The notes beneath the pieces are model-generated. The model did no database searches and was not told where the DNA came from. It saw only the letters and a list, made by a program, of their open reading frames with translations. A stretch of 64,000 nucleotides of DNA from Argentina anserina (lineage: Eukaryota; Streptophyta; Magnoliopsida; Rosales; Rosaceae): positions 26,784,001 through 26,848,000 of the forward strand of contig NC_065877.1 in the NCBI RefSeq assembly GCF_933775445.1, written 5' to 3'. The position numbers and the translations under genes were made by a program. Of this stretch, positions 1-12,447 are shown piece after piece. Positions within the stretch are counted from its first letter, which is position 1; every line of letters starts with the position of its first letter.

Positions 1-610
1 TTTTGTGTATTGTGTCGAGTGGATGAGCTATTTAGGATGTATAGTTGGATGAAGTTGGATTGTGTGATTGAAAATAGTAACTTTGTTTGTCGTTGGTAGT
101 AGCTTTGTTTGTTGTTGGTAGTAGTTTTTGTTCTACTTCATAATAGCTTTGGTAGACATGCATAGTAGTATCTTTTGTGTGGCCCAATAGTAGCTTTGTT
201 TGTCGTTGATAGTAGCTTTGTTTATCGGTGGTAATAGCTTTATTTGTTTTTGGTAGTAGTTTTTGTTCGGTTTCATAGTAGTTTTGGAAAACATGCATAG
301 TAGCTTTTGTCTGATTCAGTAGTATCTTTTGTTTGGTTCAGTATTATCTTTTGTATGACTCGATAATAGCTTTTGGAACCTTGTCAGAAGTTGTCGGAAA
401 TTTCATCGTAGTATTTTACTGGTTGTGGTAGTAGTTTTTGGTGCATGTGACAGCAACTTTTATGTCATCATCAAAGTTTGCCATAGTCATGTAGAAGTTG
501 CCGGACACCTCGTCGGAGTCGGCTGGTGTTTTCCGAAAGTTGTCGGAGACCTCGTCAGAGTTGGCCGGAAGTCGCTAGGAACTCGTTGGAGACCTAGTTT
601 AAAAAGAGAG
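1..610. repeat. dispersed repeat, copy 1 (imperfect short tandem units)
   Basis: The segment is made of many degenerate copies of a unit like 'tagtagcttttgtttg', followed by a stretch rich in 'gccggacacctcgtcggagtcgg'-like words (about 480-600). Inside it a larger block of about 75 bp occurs twice, near 111-185 and 249-322; each copy contains the word 'acatgcatagtag'. The same arrangement in the same order recurs at 21575-22380, so this is a dispersed element and not a local microsatellite. Open frames here are low-complexity and non-coding. The element family is not recognised, and the left end is cut by the window edge. Confidence 0.75.
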
Positions 611-785
611 AATATTTGAGTGTTTTTAAACTTTAGTGTCAGTCTGTAATTTCATTCGACTTTAATACCTATAATGAAAACCCTGTTATGAAAAAATGGC
701 TTTATGTAGGAAAAAATATCTAGGTATCCATGATTAAAAATATGAATCATAAATTAGCGTCATGTATAATTGATCCAATTAACAT
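611..785. repeat. tail of the dispersed repeat, copy 1
   Basis: This block contains 'gtgtttttaaactttagtg' followed by degenerate text on Ca/T-rich words and 'taaaaatatgaatcat'. It matches 25806-25965, which carries 'ttttttaaactttagtggg' and 'taaaaacatgagtcttcat' at equivalent spacing. In copy 1 the tail directly follows the 'gccgg' part. In copy 2 the two halves lie 3.4 kb apart, which indicates that copy 2 was interrupted by later insertions. Confidence 0.6.
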
Positions 786-1031
786 CTGACGTCCTCCAAA
801 TAAAAACAAAATATTTTTTGCCAAAATATAAAAAATAAAAACAAAAAGAGGCCGCGGGAAAGAAAGACAATGGGGTCGACTATGTGGGCCCAACCCAACT
901 GCTCAATTATTTTCCCATACGAAATCAAATTCAATTCCATCACTCTTCTCTAAACCCTAACTTTGACAAAATTCAATCCAATTCGAAACTGGGTATTCTT
1001 CAGAAGCTGATACTTTCAGTGATTGAGAGCA

Positions 1032-2360
1032 ATGTCAACCACGGAATCTCCGACGGCTGCTAAAAAAGGTGATCCCTTTACTCTTTCAGAAAAAAACCCA
1101 TCGATTTTTCGGTACCTAATTTTGGGGATTTAAATCTCTCAGAATTGCTTGATCAGCTCCGTTTTTGGGTTTTTGATGATTTATTTGATGATGGGTTCTT
1201 TTGGGTTATCGATTTGTTGCAGTGGTCATTCATCTCAGAGCTACTGGTGATGCCCCTATACTTAAGCAAGCCAAATTCAAGGTATGATTTTTATGGTTAT
1301 AACAGATTGAAATTGGTCTTGAGTTTTCTTATTTGTTATCAAGGATGTGTTTTTGATGAACCCATAAGCCTAGTTTGTATTTGTTAGATTCCAAGAGCGG
1401 TATAATTTGTCCCAACTTTCTTTCTTTCTGTGTTTGATGTGTTTTATCTGCTATTACTTATTTACAACGCGTAATTGTTATGATTATTTGATAGTTAGTG
1501 GCATTTAGACATTTGGTTTTGATTAGGGAATTAGTAATTGGATTCAATGAGTCAAAAGGATCATTTTTTATATACAAACAATTGCGTAGTGAGAAAACAT
1601 CAAGTTTGCTGCTTCTGTTGAATCAGACCTCGAATGAATTTTTAAGAAGTCTCTACTTGATATTATTCGAGGATATCTGAATTCAGTAACCTGGTTTACT
1701 TATATCGGAATTGCTTTTACTACATTTGTTACTTTCTTTATGCTTTTGTGTCGCAATGTGTGTTTTAAGTTAGTTCTCTTTGAACTACAGATACTAGGAA
1801 CAGACAAGTTTGCTAAAGTGATAGACTTTTTGAGAAGGCAACTTCACCGTGATACATTGGTAGATGATCTCTTCATCTTTTTGTGTTTCATTTTCCTTAG
1901 ATTATTCTAGCTGGTAGGATTTACGGTACTAATCCCATCGTCCTGGTTTTGTAGTTTGTGTATGTCAATAGTGCATTCTCTCCAAACCCGGATGAATTGG
2001 TGATGGATCTGTATAATGTAAGTTTATAAACCCGACATATTGTTCTGATTTGTACTTTGTCAGTTCTATAAGTTGTAAGTGATAGACGGTTGACTAACAT
2101 AGTTTATTAGGAAATGTTCTGCCAGTATGTTTCCCTTGGTTTACTTCAGAAGTGAAAAATGGTTAATAATCTTGTGACCTGCGTAGATGCTGTTGTTGAA
2201 ACTGCTCTGAATTAATGTGTTACATTGTTCACCTCTATTTTTAGAAACAATAATTCGATCAAATAGCCGATTCTACATTCACCGTACTCTGATTTTGCAG
2301 AATTTTGGTTTTGATGGTAAACTGGTGGTCAATTATGCTTGTTCCATGGCGTGGGGCTAG
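1032..2360 (+). CDS. ATG12: ATG12, ubiquitin-like autophagy protein (5 exons)
   Basis: Coding exons are 1032-1068, 1223-1281, 1791-1859, 1955-2017 and 2301-2360. All introns are GT-AG, and the joined frame gives 95 residues plus stop, the usual size for plant ATG12 (94-96). ATG12 is a ubiquitin-fold modifier activated by ATG7, transferred by ATG10 and coupled through its C-terminal glycine to a lysine of ATG5. The conjugate promotes ATG8 lipidation on the cytosolic face of forming autophagosomes. The sequence shows the family blocks [16 protein letters not shown] in exon 2, [16 protein letters not shown] in exon 3, [12 protein letters not shown] in exon 4 and [19 protein letters not shown] in exon 5, ending with the required terminal Gly. 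The start is the first ATG after an AT-rich leader (about 930-1031). No defect is seen. Which of the duplicated plant ATG12 copies (a or b) it matches cannot be told here. Confidence 0.96.
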
Positions 2361-5009
2361 TTATCAACGTGGGTTTGCAGACACATAACTATTGATAATG
2401 TGAGTAACAGATTACATTTATGAATGCATCCAGAATCACTGCTACTACATTAAGCGCTGAATATGTAGTATTTTCTACAATTGGATACTTTATGATGCCT
2501 ACCAACTCAATTATTTCCACCCTCATTAATCTCCCTCTCCCCATATAAGATCACTATTTCTTTGATTACTGACTTCTACTATACACATTAAGCAGGACAT
2601 CAAGTTTTTCTTCCTACACAAGAACATGGAACATGAGTTGCAGATGGAGACATGATATTTTGGATTTTGTACATATTCTGTTTCTTTCAATTGGTGGGCA
2701 TGTAACTTTACAACAAGTCTAGATGTAAAGCCAAACACTTGTATATGATGTTAAAGTTCAAAAAGATTTACCGTTATTCACAATTCGAATCATAGTAAGT
2801 TTGTCTCTGTAATGCTTTTCCATCTGTTAAAAATGTAAAGTGACAATGATAGAGCCATAGAGGTGATCGATATTGCCAGCCTGTTATCGTACAAATCTAT
2901 ATCAAATGATTGTGGTATTGAAATTTTTACAACAGGCTTCATGGTAAATGGAAACACCTCAGTGGAACGCCAGTTCTGAGTTTTGCTAAATTTGACGACA
3001 TTTTAAAGTGGTTTCTGAGTTGCAGATTAAGAATGTACGTAGGTAAAAAAAATGTACGTAGTTTCTGTGATGTTGAACGGCTTTAAGATGCAACAGACGC
3101 ACTCAATTCTGCCAGTTTCTTGTTAGGTGTGTTATATAATTGTATGTATTGAATTCGATATTGTACAACTTGTTGGGTTTTTGGATGAAAAGGAGGGCAG
3201 GGTAACACTGCACCGCGATATTGTACAACTTGTTGATAAATGAGGCTCCCCACAACTCCTGCATAAAATGAATTGAAGTATTTCTTCTTAGAGATGAATA
3301 CTTCGAAAAGTCTTTATCACTGTGTGTGTTCGTTTTCAGAAAGAAGAAATATGCGACACGAAAGTTGTAGGAGTTTTAAGTAAAACTTTGAGGTGTTGAT
3401 TAAAGCAAAATGATATAGATCCATACAGGTGCACCGTGCACTAGCTCACTGGCCACCCTAAGTTTGGATCTTTGTTCAAGCATGATGAGCAATAATTCAG
3501 GCAATAAGGGTCAGATTTCCTAAAGGGGGCCACGAGGTCTAGTTCATGATTTGACCTTGTGATGTTAATGTCTCTGATTAGGGGGAAGATTATGATGAAT
3601 AATTTAGTTTTCCATTTTGTCAATGAACATCTAGAACATCTCTATGACTATATATTGTGAATCAAAACTGTTTGAATGGAAAATCGCTCCATGTTTTCTG
3701 ACATAAGACAATATCAATGTTAGTAAATGAAAACATGGTCAGTGTTACATTGGCTAAATTTTTTTTTTTAATCTTGGAGATCTGTAGTTTTATACTATAT
3801 CTGTGTTGATCATAAACTATGCATAAAGTCATAATCAAGAAGAGCAACCTACTCATGTTTACTAATTTTTTCTTCATCTCCCTGTTGTTCCAATGTGTGT
3901 TTGCCCAATTTTGAGATACAGTAAGAGTTCACATTGGTTTCTCTTTAGTCTCAAGATCGATAAAGATTAGTTTTATTTTCCATTTTTCCTTGTTAAAAAT
4001 AATGAGATTTGGATTTCAACTCTTCTAGGTGAAGACAACTATATTTTTTTCCGACTATTGGAGGTTGCACTCAAATTGTTCATTTTAATCTTTTGTAATT
4101 TGCTGGCCGATAGTGATAGATAAGAATTTTTTTAAGTATTTTATACAGAACCTGATGGACAATTTAGTTAACTCTATTTGTCAATTATTCCAAAGAAAGA
4201 GTGATAGAATCTGAACTTGTTAGTCTTCACAATTTCACGACTCAGGAGTGAACAAATTAGTCAATTCAGATTCATTTGTTTGGAACAAACCCCTTATTTT
4301 AACAATGTTGATTATCAAGGACTGTGACCTATATATCTTACAAATCTAAGTAGACAGTAATTATATAGTAATAGTGAATATTTCTAGTCGTGAGCTGTGT
4401 CAACTTAGTTTAAAGTATCAAAGAGAATTTGTTCATACACACAAATAACAATTTGTGATAGTAATTGAACTCTATTTTGGCCAGAGAGAAAAACCCCATC
4501 TAGCTTTTTGTCTCATCATTCCAAGTATATGCTTAGCAAATTGTCCACAATGATGGAGACAATTCCCCTCTCTTTTATTATCAGTACTCTTCCCTAGCCT
4601 ATCTTTACTGTAATATCTCCACTGTTTAAGAATCTCTATAAGCAACTGTGAACTAGCTGACAAATTCTGCAGGCTAGGGTTGATAATGCTTCCCTCATTT
4701 GCCATCACTGAACTTAATCGTATCATTATTGTAGAAAATTTAAGGTTGCAGAGTTAAGAATGGTAAATGTAGAACAGTATATGACAGTAACAAGAGGGAG
4801 TTGAATTCACAAAAATCATGAACAGGAGCATCTAAAGTGTTAGTGATTTACAGTTCCAGTGCACCCACATGAACTCTACTACCAAATTCATTTCCCCAAA
4901 TATATAGCCCAGAAAGAAAGTGAAAGTAAAAAAAGCTGACAGATGGTGAAAATATATATCACATACAACCCAGACAACCATGAACTGTATCTTCTGGCAC
5001 CATCATCAT
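2361..5009. other. intergenic, no gene recognised
   Basis: AT-rich DNA between ATG12 and the MYB gene, which point toward each other. It must hold the 3' UTRs of both genes. I see no repeat family, RNA gene or credible coding exon. Open frames around 2526-2738, 3662-3877 and 4472-4726 are short and have no recognisable domain. Confidence 0.6.
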
Positions 5010-5980
5010 CTAGTAAAGGAACTCGTTGACCCATTCCAAATTGAAAGGCCCTTCATTGGAGAAATCAAAGAAGCCATCAATATCAATGTCTGAGTTTGAG
5101 TAGTGTTCATGATCATCACCTCCTTTATTAGAAGCACTGGTGGTGGTAGTAGTTGTAGTGGTGCCCTCTTCTGATGATGAATCTTGTTTCATTTCTCCAT
5201 AGATTTTCTTCTGCTCATCACCAAATTGAGCACTTGCTTTCTGGTCCACCGTGGAGATTTGTATAGTTGAATCATCATCTCCTGCTCCTCCGGTGCTTCT
5301 TTGTTTCTCTCTCTGGCTTATTCTCTTGCTCAAATGGGAGTTCCAGTAGTTCTTTATCTCATTGTCTGTTCGACCCGGCAATCTTCCGGCTATCAAAGAC
5401 CACCTGAGAAGTTCATACACACGTATTAGTAAATCATCAAGCTATTCAATCCCCAAGTTCAAGTTGGATTTGCTTGAAGATTGACTTCCCTTTGAACCGA
5501 ATTCCGGCATCAACAGAGAACCACGGAGATTGTTTTGAGTTGTCTCATGTTAAATAAGAAGTATGTACCTATTTCCAAGAAGTTTGTGCAGCCTGAGAAT
5601 CAAGTCCTCTTCTTGGTCAGATATGTTGCCTCTTTTGATGTTTGGTCTTAGATAGTTCAGCCATCTTAGCCTGCAACTCTTACCACACCGATTCAGCCCT
5701 GCATGTACAAAACGAACAATCATCAAGCTCTTGATTATATAAGTAATGTGAGTAACGGGTACTTTTTCTATGTTCCTCTCATCAAAAGCTAACCTGCTTT
5801 GGCTGCAATGGACTTCCACTTCTTGGCACCATGAATAGCAATAACCTCAGCTAGCTTTTGATCTTCCCCAGCTGTCCAAGCTCCCTTATTGACCTCCCTT
5901 TTCGTGTTCTTCATAACAGCTTCTGAAGACTTCATCTTCATCACTTCTCGTTTGGCGCACTCTTCTCTCTTTGGAGCCAT
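5010..5980 (-). CDS. R2R3-MYB transcription factor, bHLH-interacting type (3 exons)
   Basis: Exons on the minus strand are 5980-5794, 5698-5569 and 5403-5010. The middle exon is 130 nt with the intron phases standard for plant R2R3-MYBs, and the product is 236 residues. R2 (about residues 31-82) has the spaced tryptophans in [19 protein letters not shown] and [10 protein letters not shown]3 (about 83-134) has [36 protein letters not shown] and IKNYWNSHL. The R3 pattern DLxxRxxxLxxxxxxLxxxR is the known contact surface for R/B-type bHLH partners, so a role in a MYB-bHLH-WD40 complex (flavonoid pigment or epidermal cell fate) is inferred. A basic N-terminal extension of 30 residues precedes R2. 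The tail has a run of eight threonines and an acidic, aromatic end ([19 protein letters not shown]) that could activate transcription. No EAR repression motif is seen. The exact subgroup is not assignable by eye. Confidence 0.94.
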
Positions 5981-6109
5981 TCGATCTATCAAAGCTAAGA
6001 CCCTGTTGTCTCAGTGCAAGAAAAAAAGAGAGGCTTTTGGGAAACTATGCTATTTTGGTCTCTCTGACATCTATCTAACCTTCTTGGTGCAAGAGAAGAA
6101 AGGCCACTA

Positions 6110-6130
6110 ACTTCCCCTTTAAATATTATG
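6110..6130 (-). promoter_or_regulatory. possible TATA element of the MYB gene
   Basis: On the minus strand an 'aatatttaaa' stretch lies about 140 bases upstream of the MYB start codon. The position suits a core promoter, but AT-rich words are common in this DNA, so support is weak. Confidence 0.25.
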
Positions 6131-6227
6131 TGAAGCTCAAGAAATAGAGACCACTTTGCTCATCATGACATTCATGATTGAGCAAAACCACACTGGTAGC
6201 AAACTAGCAATAAACGTTGTCAATGCT

Positions 6228-6235
6228 ATCTACTG
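6228..6235. repeat. 8-bp target site duplication, left (hAT-type element)
   Basis: The octamer ATCTACTG directly precedes the element end TAGGCCTCATCA. It is repeated exactly after the other end at 9761-9768. An 8-bp duplication is the hallmark of hAT transposition. Confidence 0.85.
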
Positions 6236-9200
6236 TAGGCCTCATCATTTAGCCCGCGGACTCGAAAAGCCCGCGGAGGCCCGCAAGCCCGACGGGCTTT
6301 TACCCGGTCCGGCCCGCGAGAAAGCCCGCCAAAGCCCGCTTCCGTGGGTAGAGGGCCGGGCTTAAATTAGAGGTGTGAAACCCGGCCCGCCAAAAGCCCG
6401 CAAGGCCCGGCCCGTAAAAGCCCGCCAAATAATAAAATATTATACATACATATTTTATTAGGTTTAGAATAAAACTATTGCATTATGAAGCAACTATATT
6501 AAGGAAACTTCTTGGGATCGATCGACACCAGTAGATATGATCAGTATATATATTTAGTGACCCTGCAAAAATTTCATCTAATTCGGAACTCGTTTGACCG
6601 TCGGAATTTCCGGCAAACCGAAAACAACACTAATATGTCATAAGGGAAGACCCATTACCAAAATGCGAACACCAAAAGTCGTTTGCATATCTGAAATCAC
6701 CTAATTTTTGTCACCGATTGTGTGTGGTCGCACCAAGGAAACCAATTTGGCAAAGCCCCGGTCAAAGAAGATTTTAATATGTCAAAACGCATTTTTCTTT
6801 GTTAACCGTAGGTACGGACGGTCAAACAATATCCAAAACGGACGAAATTTTTACGGGTTCCCTAAATATATATACCTATCACATCTACTGGTGTCGATCG
6901 ACCATATTTCGAACTAGAGTTATTGATAGTCGAAGCGTCAACTAATGTATCATACCCTTTTATATTAGGTTTATATTAAAACTAACGCATTATGAAGCGA
7001 CTATATGAAATAAACTTGTCGGGATCGATCGACACCAGCCGATGTGATTGGTATATATATTTAGTGACCCTGTAAAAAATTCATCCAATTCGGACTTCGT
7101 TTGACCGTCGGAATTTTTGGTAAATCGAAAACACCACTATTATGCCCTAAGGGAGGACCTATTACAAATATGTGAATGCTGAAAGCCGTTTGCATATATG
7201 AAATCACCTAATTTTTGTTACCTATCGTGCGCGGTCGAACTGAATAAATCTATTTGGCAAAGCCTCAATCAATGAGGTTTAAATATGTCAAAACGCCTCT
7301 TTTTTAGTTGACCGTTGGTATGAACGGTCAAACCATGTCCAAAACGGACGAATTTTTTACGGGTTCCCTAAATATATATACCGATCACATCTACTGGTGT
7401 CGATCGAGCATATTTTGAATTTGAGTTGTCGATCGCCGAAGTGTCCACTAATGTATTATAACCTTATATTAGGTTTATAATAAAACTATCACATTATGAA
7501 GCGACTATATGAAGGAAACTTCTCGGAATCGATCGACACCATCCGATGTGATCAATATATATATTTAATGATCATTTTAAAATTTCATGCAATTCGGACC
7601 TCGTTTAACCGTCGGAATTTCCGGTAAACAAAAAACAACACTAATATGCCCTAAGGGGGGACCAATTACCAAGATGCGAATTTGGAAATTTGTTTACATA
7701 TATGAAATCACCTAATTTTTGTTACCTATCGTGCACGGTCGAACTGAAGAAATCTATTTGGCAAAGCCCCGGTCAATGAGGTTTAAATATGTTAAAACGC
7801 CTCTTTTTTAGTTGACCGTTGGTACGAACGGTCAAACCATGTCCAAAATGGACGAAATTTTTACGGGTTCCCTAAATATATATACCAATCACATCTACTG
7901 GTGTAGATCGAACATATTTTGAATTTGAGTTGTCGATCAACGAAGTGTCCACTAATGTATTATAACCTTATATTAGGTTTATAATAAAACTATCACATTA
8001 TGAAGCGACTATATGAAGGAAACTTCTCGGAATCGATCGACACCATCCGATGTGATCAATATATATATTTAATGATCATTTTAAAATTTCATGCAATTCG
8101 GACCTCGTTTAACCGTCGAAATTTCCGGTAAACAAAAAACAACACTAATATGCCCTAAGGGGGGACCAATTACCAAGATGTGAATCTATAAATTTGTTTA
8201 CATATTTGAAATCACCTAATTTTTGTTACCTATCGTGCGTGGTCGAACTGAATAAATCTATTTGGCAAAGCCCCGGTCAATGAGGTTTAAATATGTCAAA
8301 ACGCCTCTTTTTTAGTTGACCGTTGGTACGAACGGTCAAACCATGTCCAAAACGGACGAAATTTTTACGGGTTCCCTAAATATATATACCGATCACATCT
8401 ACTGGTGTCGATCGACCATATTTTGAATTTGAGTTGTCGATCGCCGAAGTGTCCACTAATGTATTATAACTTTATATTAGGTTTATAATAAAACTATCAC
8501 ATTATGAAGCGACTATATGAAGGAAACTTCTCGGAATCGATCGACACCATCCGATGTGATCAATATATATATTTAATGATCATTTTAAAATTTCATGCAA
8601 TTCGGACCTCGTTTAACCGTCGGAATTTCCGGTAAACAAAAAACAACACTAATATGCCCTAAGGGGGGACCAATTACCAAGATGCGAATCTATAAATTTG
8701 TTTACATATTTGAAATCACCTAATTTTTGTTACCTATCGTGCACGGTCGAACTGAATAAATCTATTTGGCAAAGCCCCGGTCAATGAGGTTTAAATATGT
8801 CAAAACGCCTCTTTTTTAGTTGACCGTTGGTACGAACGGTCAAACCATGTCCAAAACGAACGAAATTTTTACGGGTTCCCTAAATATATATACCGATCAC
8901 ATCTACTGGTGTCGATCGACCATATTTTGAATTTGAGTTGTCGATCGCCGATGTGTCCTCTAATGTATTATAACCTTATATTAGGTTTATAATAAAACTA
9001 TCACATTATGAAGCAACTATATGAAGGAAACTTCTCGGAATTGATCGACACCATCCGATGTGATCAATATATATATTTAATGATCATTTTAAAATTTCAT
9101 GCAATTCGGAGCTCGTTTAACCGTCGGAATTTCCGGTAAACCAAAAACAACACTAATATGCCCTAAGGGAGGACCAATTACCAAGATGTGAATGTGGAAA

Positions 9201-9760
9201 TTTGTTTACATATTTGAAATCACCTAATTTTTGTTACCTATCGTGCGTGGTCGAACTGAAGAAATCTATTTGACAAAGCCCCGGTCAATGAGATTTTATT
9301 ATGTGAAAACGCCACTTTTTTTTGTTGACCGAAAATTCCGACGGTTAAACGAGGTCCGAATTGGATGAAATTTTTACACGGTCCCTAAATATATATATCG
9401 ATCACATCTTTTGGTGTCGATCGACAATATTTCGAAACTAGAATTTATTTGTGACTTTTGTTTTAGAATGTTTTCTAACAATTCTTTTATTGTTTCAAAC
9501 ACTTAAATTAGAGTATTATATTATTTTTCTAATACAAGCCCGTAAGGCCCGGCCCGTAAAAGCCCGCAAGGCCCGGCCCGGCCCGCAAAAGCCCGCAAGG
9601 CCCGCCTTAGGTGGGCGGGCTTGGATCTTCGTATTTTTTAGAATACCCGGCCCGACCCGGCCCGCCACTTATTTAAATTTATTAAAGCCCGACCCGGCCC
9701 GATCCGAGCCCGTCACTCATGGGCCTGGTCGGGCCGAGCCCGACCCGTTGATGAGCCCTA
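6236..9760. mobile_element. non-autonomous hAT-type DNA transposon, 3.5 kb
   Basis: The left end reads TAGGCCTCATCA and the reverse complement of the right end reads TAGGGCTCATCA, giving short terminal inverted repeats. They are flanked by the exact 8-bp duplication ATCTACTG. Both subterminal regions (about 6245-6425 and 9535-9755) are packed with GCCCGGCCCG and AAAGCCCGC words, the clustered subterminal repeats that hAT transposases bind. No open frame for a transposase is present, so movement would need enzyme supplied in trans. The interior is filled by the tandem array described separately. The exact duplication suggests a fairly recent insertion. It lies just upstream of the MYB gene, about 250 bp from its start codon. 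Confidence 0.88.
6456..9445. repeat. tandem array of six ~504-bp foldback units inside the hAT element
   Basis: Units begin near 6456 (each with 'ttaggttta'), 6965, 7469, 7973, 8477 and 8981, so the spacing is about 507, 504, 504, 504 and 504. The word 'acatctactgg' repeats with the same period at 6881, 7387, 7891, 8395 and 8899, with a variant at 9404. Copies 3 to 5 are almost identical; the first and last are more diverged. Each unit is itself an imperfect inverted repeat: 'gatcgacacca' plus an AT-rich block and 'cgtttaaccgtcgg' on the left, and their complement ending in 'tggtgtcgatcga' on the right. Arms are about 95 bp around a ~200-bp centre. No coding potential is seen. Confidence 0.9.
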
Positions 9761-9768
9761 ATCTACTG
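9761..9768. repeat. 8-bp target site duplication, right (hAT-type element)
   Basis: An exact copy of ATCTACTG immediately after the terminal TGATGAGCCCTA of the element. Confidence 0.85.
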
Positions 9769-11340
9769 GGTACAAAAGGCTGCTAAAGAAAAAAAGGAAA
9801 TTGGTAATCAAAATCCCTTAGTGCGCGAAAAGGTTGCAAACAAAACAAAGGCATAGAGGGGAAATCTGAAAAGGGTTTACGATGGCATTGTCATGTGGTG
9901 GGTATAGATGGCATTTTTGAGGGTTTTAGCTGTGTAATTCCTTTTCTTTTCTTTGCATGTGCAAAATAATGTAAATTAGAATTGCAGTCTTTAGCTATAA
10001 GAGGGTGCGTGATCGACAAAAGGTTATAGTGAGGGCTTAGACAAGGAGATGAATACAATGTTAAGGTAATGAAACACGTACTTGAGCAGGTTTTGTTCTT
10101 TACTGAAGAATATGCTATGTGAAGTATTCAGAGCCCTAAAAAAACTGTGAAAACCTTATAGTGAGTGCATGAAGCAGTAGTGTGATTGGTTGTGAGTACT
10201 AGTGTATAGCTCAGCCTTGTTATATGAAAGTGAAGGCCTCGAGGACTGGTCTGGTTTTGGTTGTGAGGTCGTGCTGTCTATGGCGGTAGCTAGACTAGTT
10301 TAGCAAGAACATAAGGCACATGACCTCCTCGTGATTCTATTGTTTAATTTAAGCAATTTGGTTTTACATTTGACCACTATGATTCTTGACCATTTGGATT
10401 GACTCAATTGTTTTTAATGTTTGGTTCTTGTCCATAGTAAGGGTTCTAAGAATGATGAGTTTATGACGGGATTTTTCGAAAAATGAAATGTTTTGGTTGG
10501 ATTTTTTTTTGAGAATTAATATGACTGGATTTAATGAACCTGCTTGGCTGCTTCTTGGGATTTTATTTTAAACTGGGTAAATTCCTCGTATGATACATAA
10601 TGTGTTGCTATCTAGACAATTTGCTACCTAATACATGAAAATAGACAATTTAGTACTTGAAGTTCTCATATAATCATATGTATTCCCTTTTAATATTTAT
10701 GTCAATTTTGATCATATTTTAGGATTATTTTTGAAAATCTAGTTATAAACTACTCCTTAAAACCACACTTAAATTCATTTTAATATGTTATCTCCAAATT
10801 GACTCTCATTTATCTTCAAAAGTTTGATTTAACTCCTCTATTTAGTACCTACTATGTATATATCTAAATATAAGTCTTCTTAATAATAGTTATGACATCC
10901 AATAAATCACTTTTAGCTATGAGTAATTCAAAAATAAATTTTAAAGTAACTAAATTGGGATTGCATATTGGAAATATATTTCCTTTGAAAAAAGACAATT
11001 TATTTGTAAATTATTTTCAATTACTTTCGGCTAAATTTAATGAGGATTGAATAAATATTTTATGGTACTTTTTTGATAATTATATTGTATGCGTAGTGGA
11101 TGTGGAGGACATGTATTTTGGAGATAAATTAGAGACAATTTGGTGATGATAGGAAATATGATGAAAATTATAAAACTAAGGAGTCTAAAGTGACGAGAAT
11201 AGCCCTCAAACTATTATCAAAACTGATAAAAGTACCAAAAGAGAATACAAATGAGAACTTCAGGTACCTAACTGTCTGTTTTCATACATCACGTACCAAA
11301 TTGTTCAAGTAGTCATACATCAAGTACCATAAGAGCAATT
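9769..11340. other. intergenic, no gene recognised
   Basis: AT-rich sequence without a credible exon, RNA gene or repeat boundary that I can define. Confidence 0.5.
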
Positions 11341-11344
11341 TACC

Positions 11345-12250
11345 CTATTTTCAAAGAGAAGCACGCTCCATCTTTTGCGAAACCTAGGGTTTCAAGAAAC
11401 TCTTGGTGGCGAGGTTCTCCTTGGCTACCCTGTAGGCGTCCTCAGGTGAGGGTTTTCAATTTTGACAGTGGTGTGCCGCGTCGGGGTGAGTTGGGGGAAC
11501 TGCGAAAGTGTTCGGGGTACGAAAGTGAGGTTGCAGATCGGAGTCGTGTTCCGACGTCGGCAGCTCCAGAACTTGGTGTTGGCGTGTCTGAGCCCCTTGG
11601 TGATCTCGAGTGAGAAGGAGGAGCGGATCTAAGGTTCAGAACAAGTGCTTCCTTGCTTGGGCGGAATTTGACACGAGGGTACTGCGGCTGATGAACGGTG
11701 TTAGGATACCGCATGGAATGGCATCGAACCTACAAGAGGCGACATCTTATTTTAGTCTTCCATCTCATGTTATGGTGAATGGTCGAGTAAGGCAGCCAAA
11801 AGCAAACCGATGGCAATGCAGGTCGGCAAAGTGTTTCTCAGCTAGGTCATATGGCTGGCCTTTAGGATGCGGCATGGGCTTTGGGTGCAGTCTAACTCGT
11901 TGGGTTTCGGCTCTTGGATTGGCCCAATCCTGCCCTTTCCACGTCTCTTGGGTCATGCACGACTTAAGCCACCCACAGTCTTAATTTGCATAATTAGGGT
12001 TGTGCGGTTATATTTATGTTTGTCAGGAAATTTTGTTTTTAGTTCCGAATTTTTGGTTATGTCCGCTTATTTTAGACGCATTTTCATTTTAAAACTTTAG
12101 ATTTCATTTCATTTTATTTTATTGCCTAGTGTTAGTGCCTGCATGGGATAGCTTGTCACCTTATGCCCAACCCTTGCGGTCGTTTATGAGCCTTATGCTC
12201 GTAGTGGCTTTAAGCCAAATGAATTTGTTTCATGTTCTTAAAAAAAAAAC
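11345..12250 (+). mobile_element. possible non-coding retroposon relic ending in poly-A
   Basis: A GC-richer block (about 11,400-11,960) ends in T-rich 3'-UTR-like sequence and a run of ten A at about 12,241-12,250. The composition resembles the 5' and 3' ends of decayed LINEs without the coding middle. No reverse transcriptase frame is visible, and I could not find flanking target duplications. Open frames here (for example 11610-11984) show no known domain. Confidence 0.35.
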
Positions 12251-12447
12251 TGTTGCTTGGTGTTTAAGCAAAACCAGTTCAGTATACCCATTATTAATTG
12301 GTGGTTTGTATTAACTTGATATTATGATCTTTAAGAAGCATGTGTTACCTTTGTTGTTGCCCTCTAAAGAAGAAAATAAGGTATGTCACTGACTTTAATT
12401 ATTAACTAGCTTGAGTATTTTTTTAATATTATATAATTTAATCGAAT

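Noticed and set aside
10..600. Simple microsatellite
   Set aside because: The unit is too degenerate, and the same ordered structure with a conserved tail recurs at 21,575, so it is a dispersed element.
6456..9445. CRISPR-like regular repeat array
   Set aside because: The period is about 504 bp with no unique spacers, inside a plant transposon; CRISPR arrays have 23-50 bp repeats with spacers in prokaryotes.
9451..9786. Proline/arginine-rich frame at the hAT right end
   Set aside because: It comes from the GCCCGG subterminal repeats, crosses the transposon boundary and target duplication, and has no domain.
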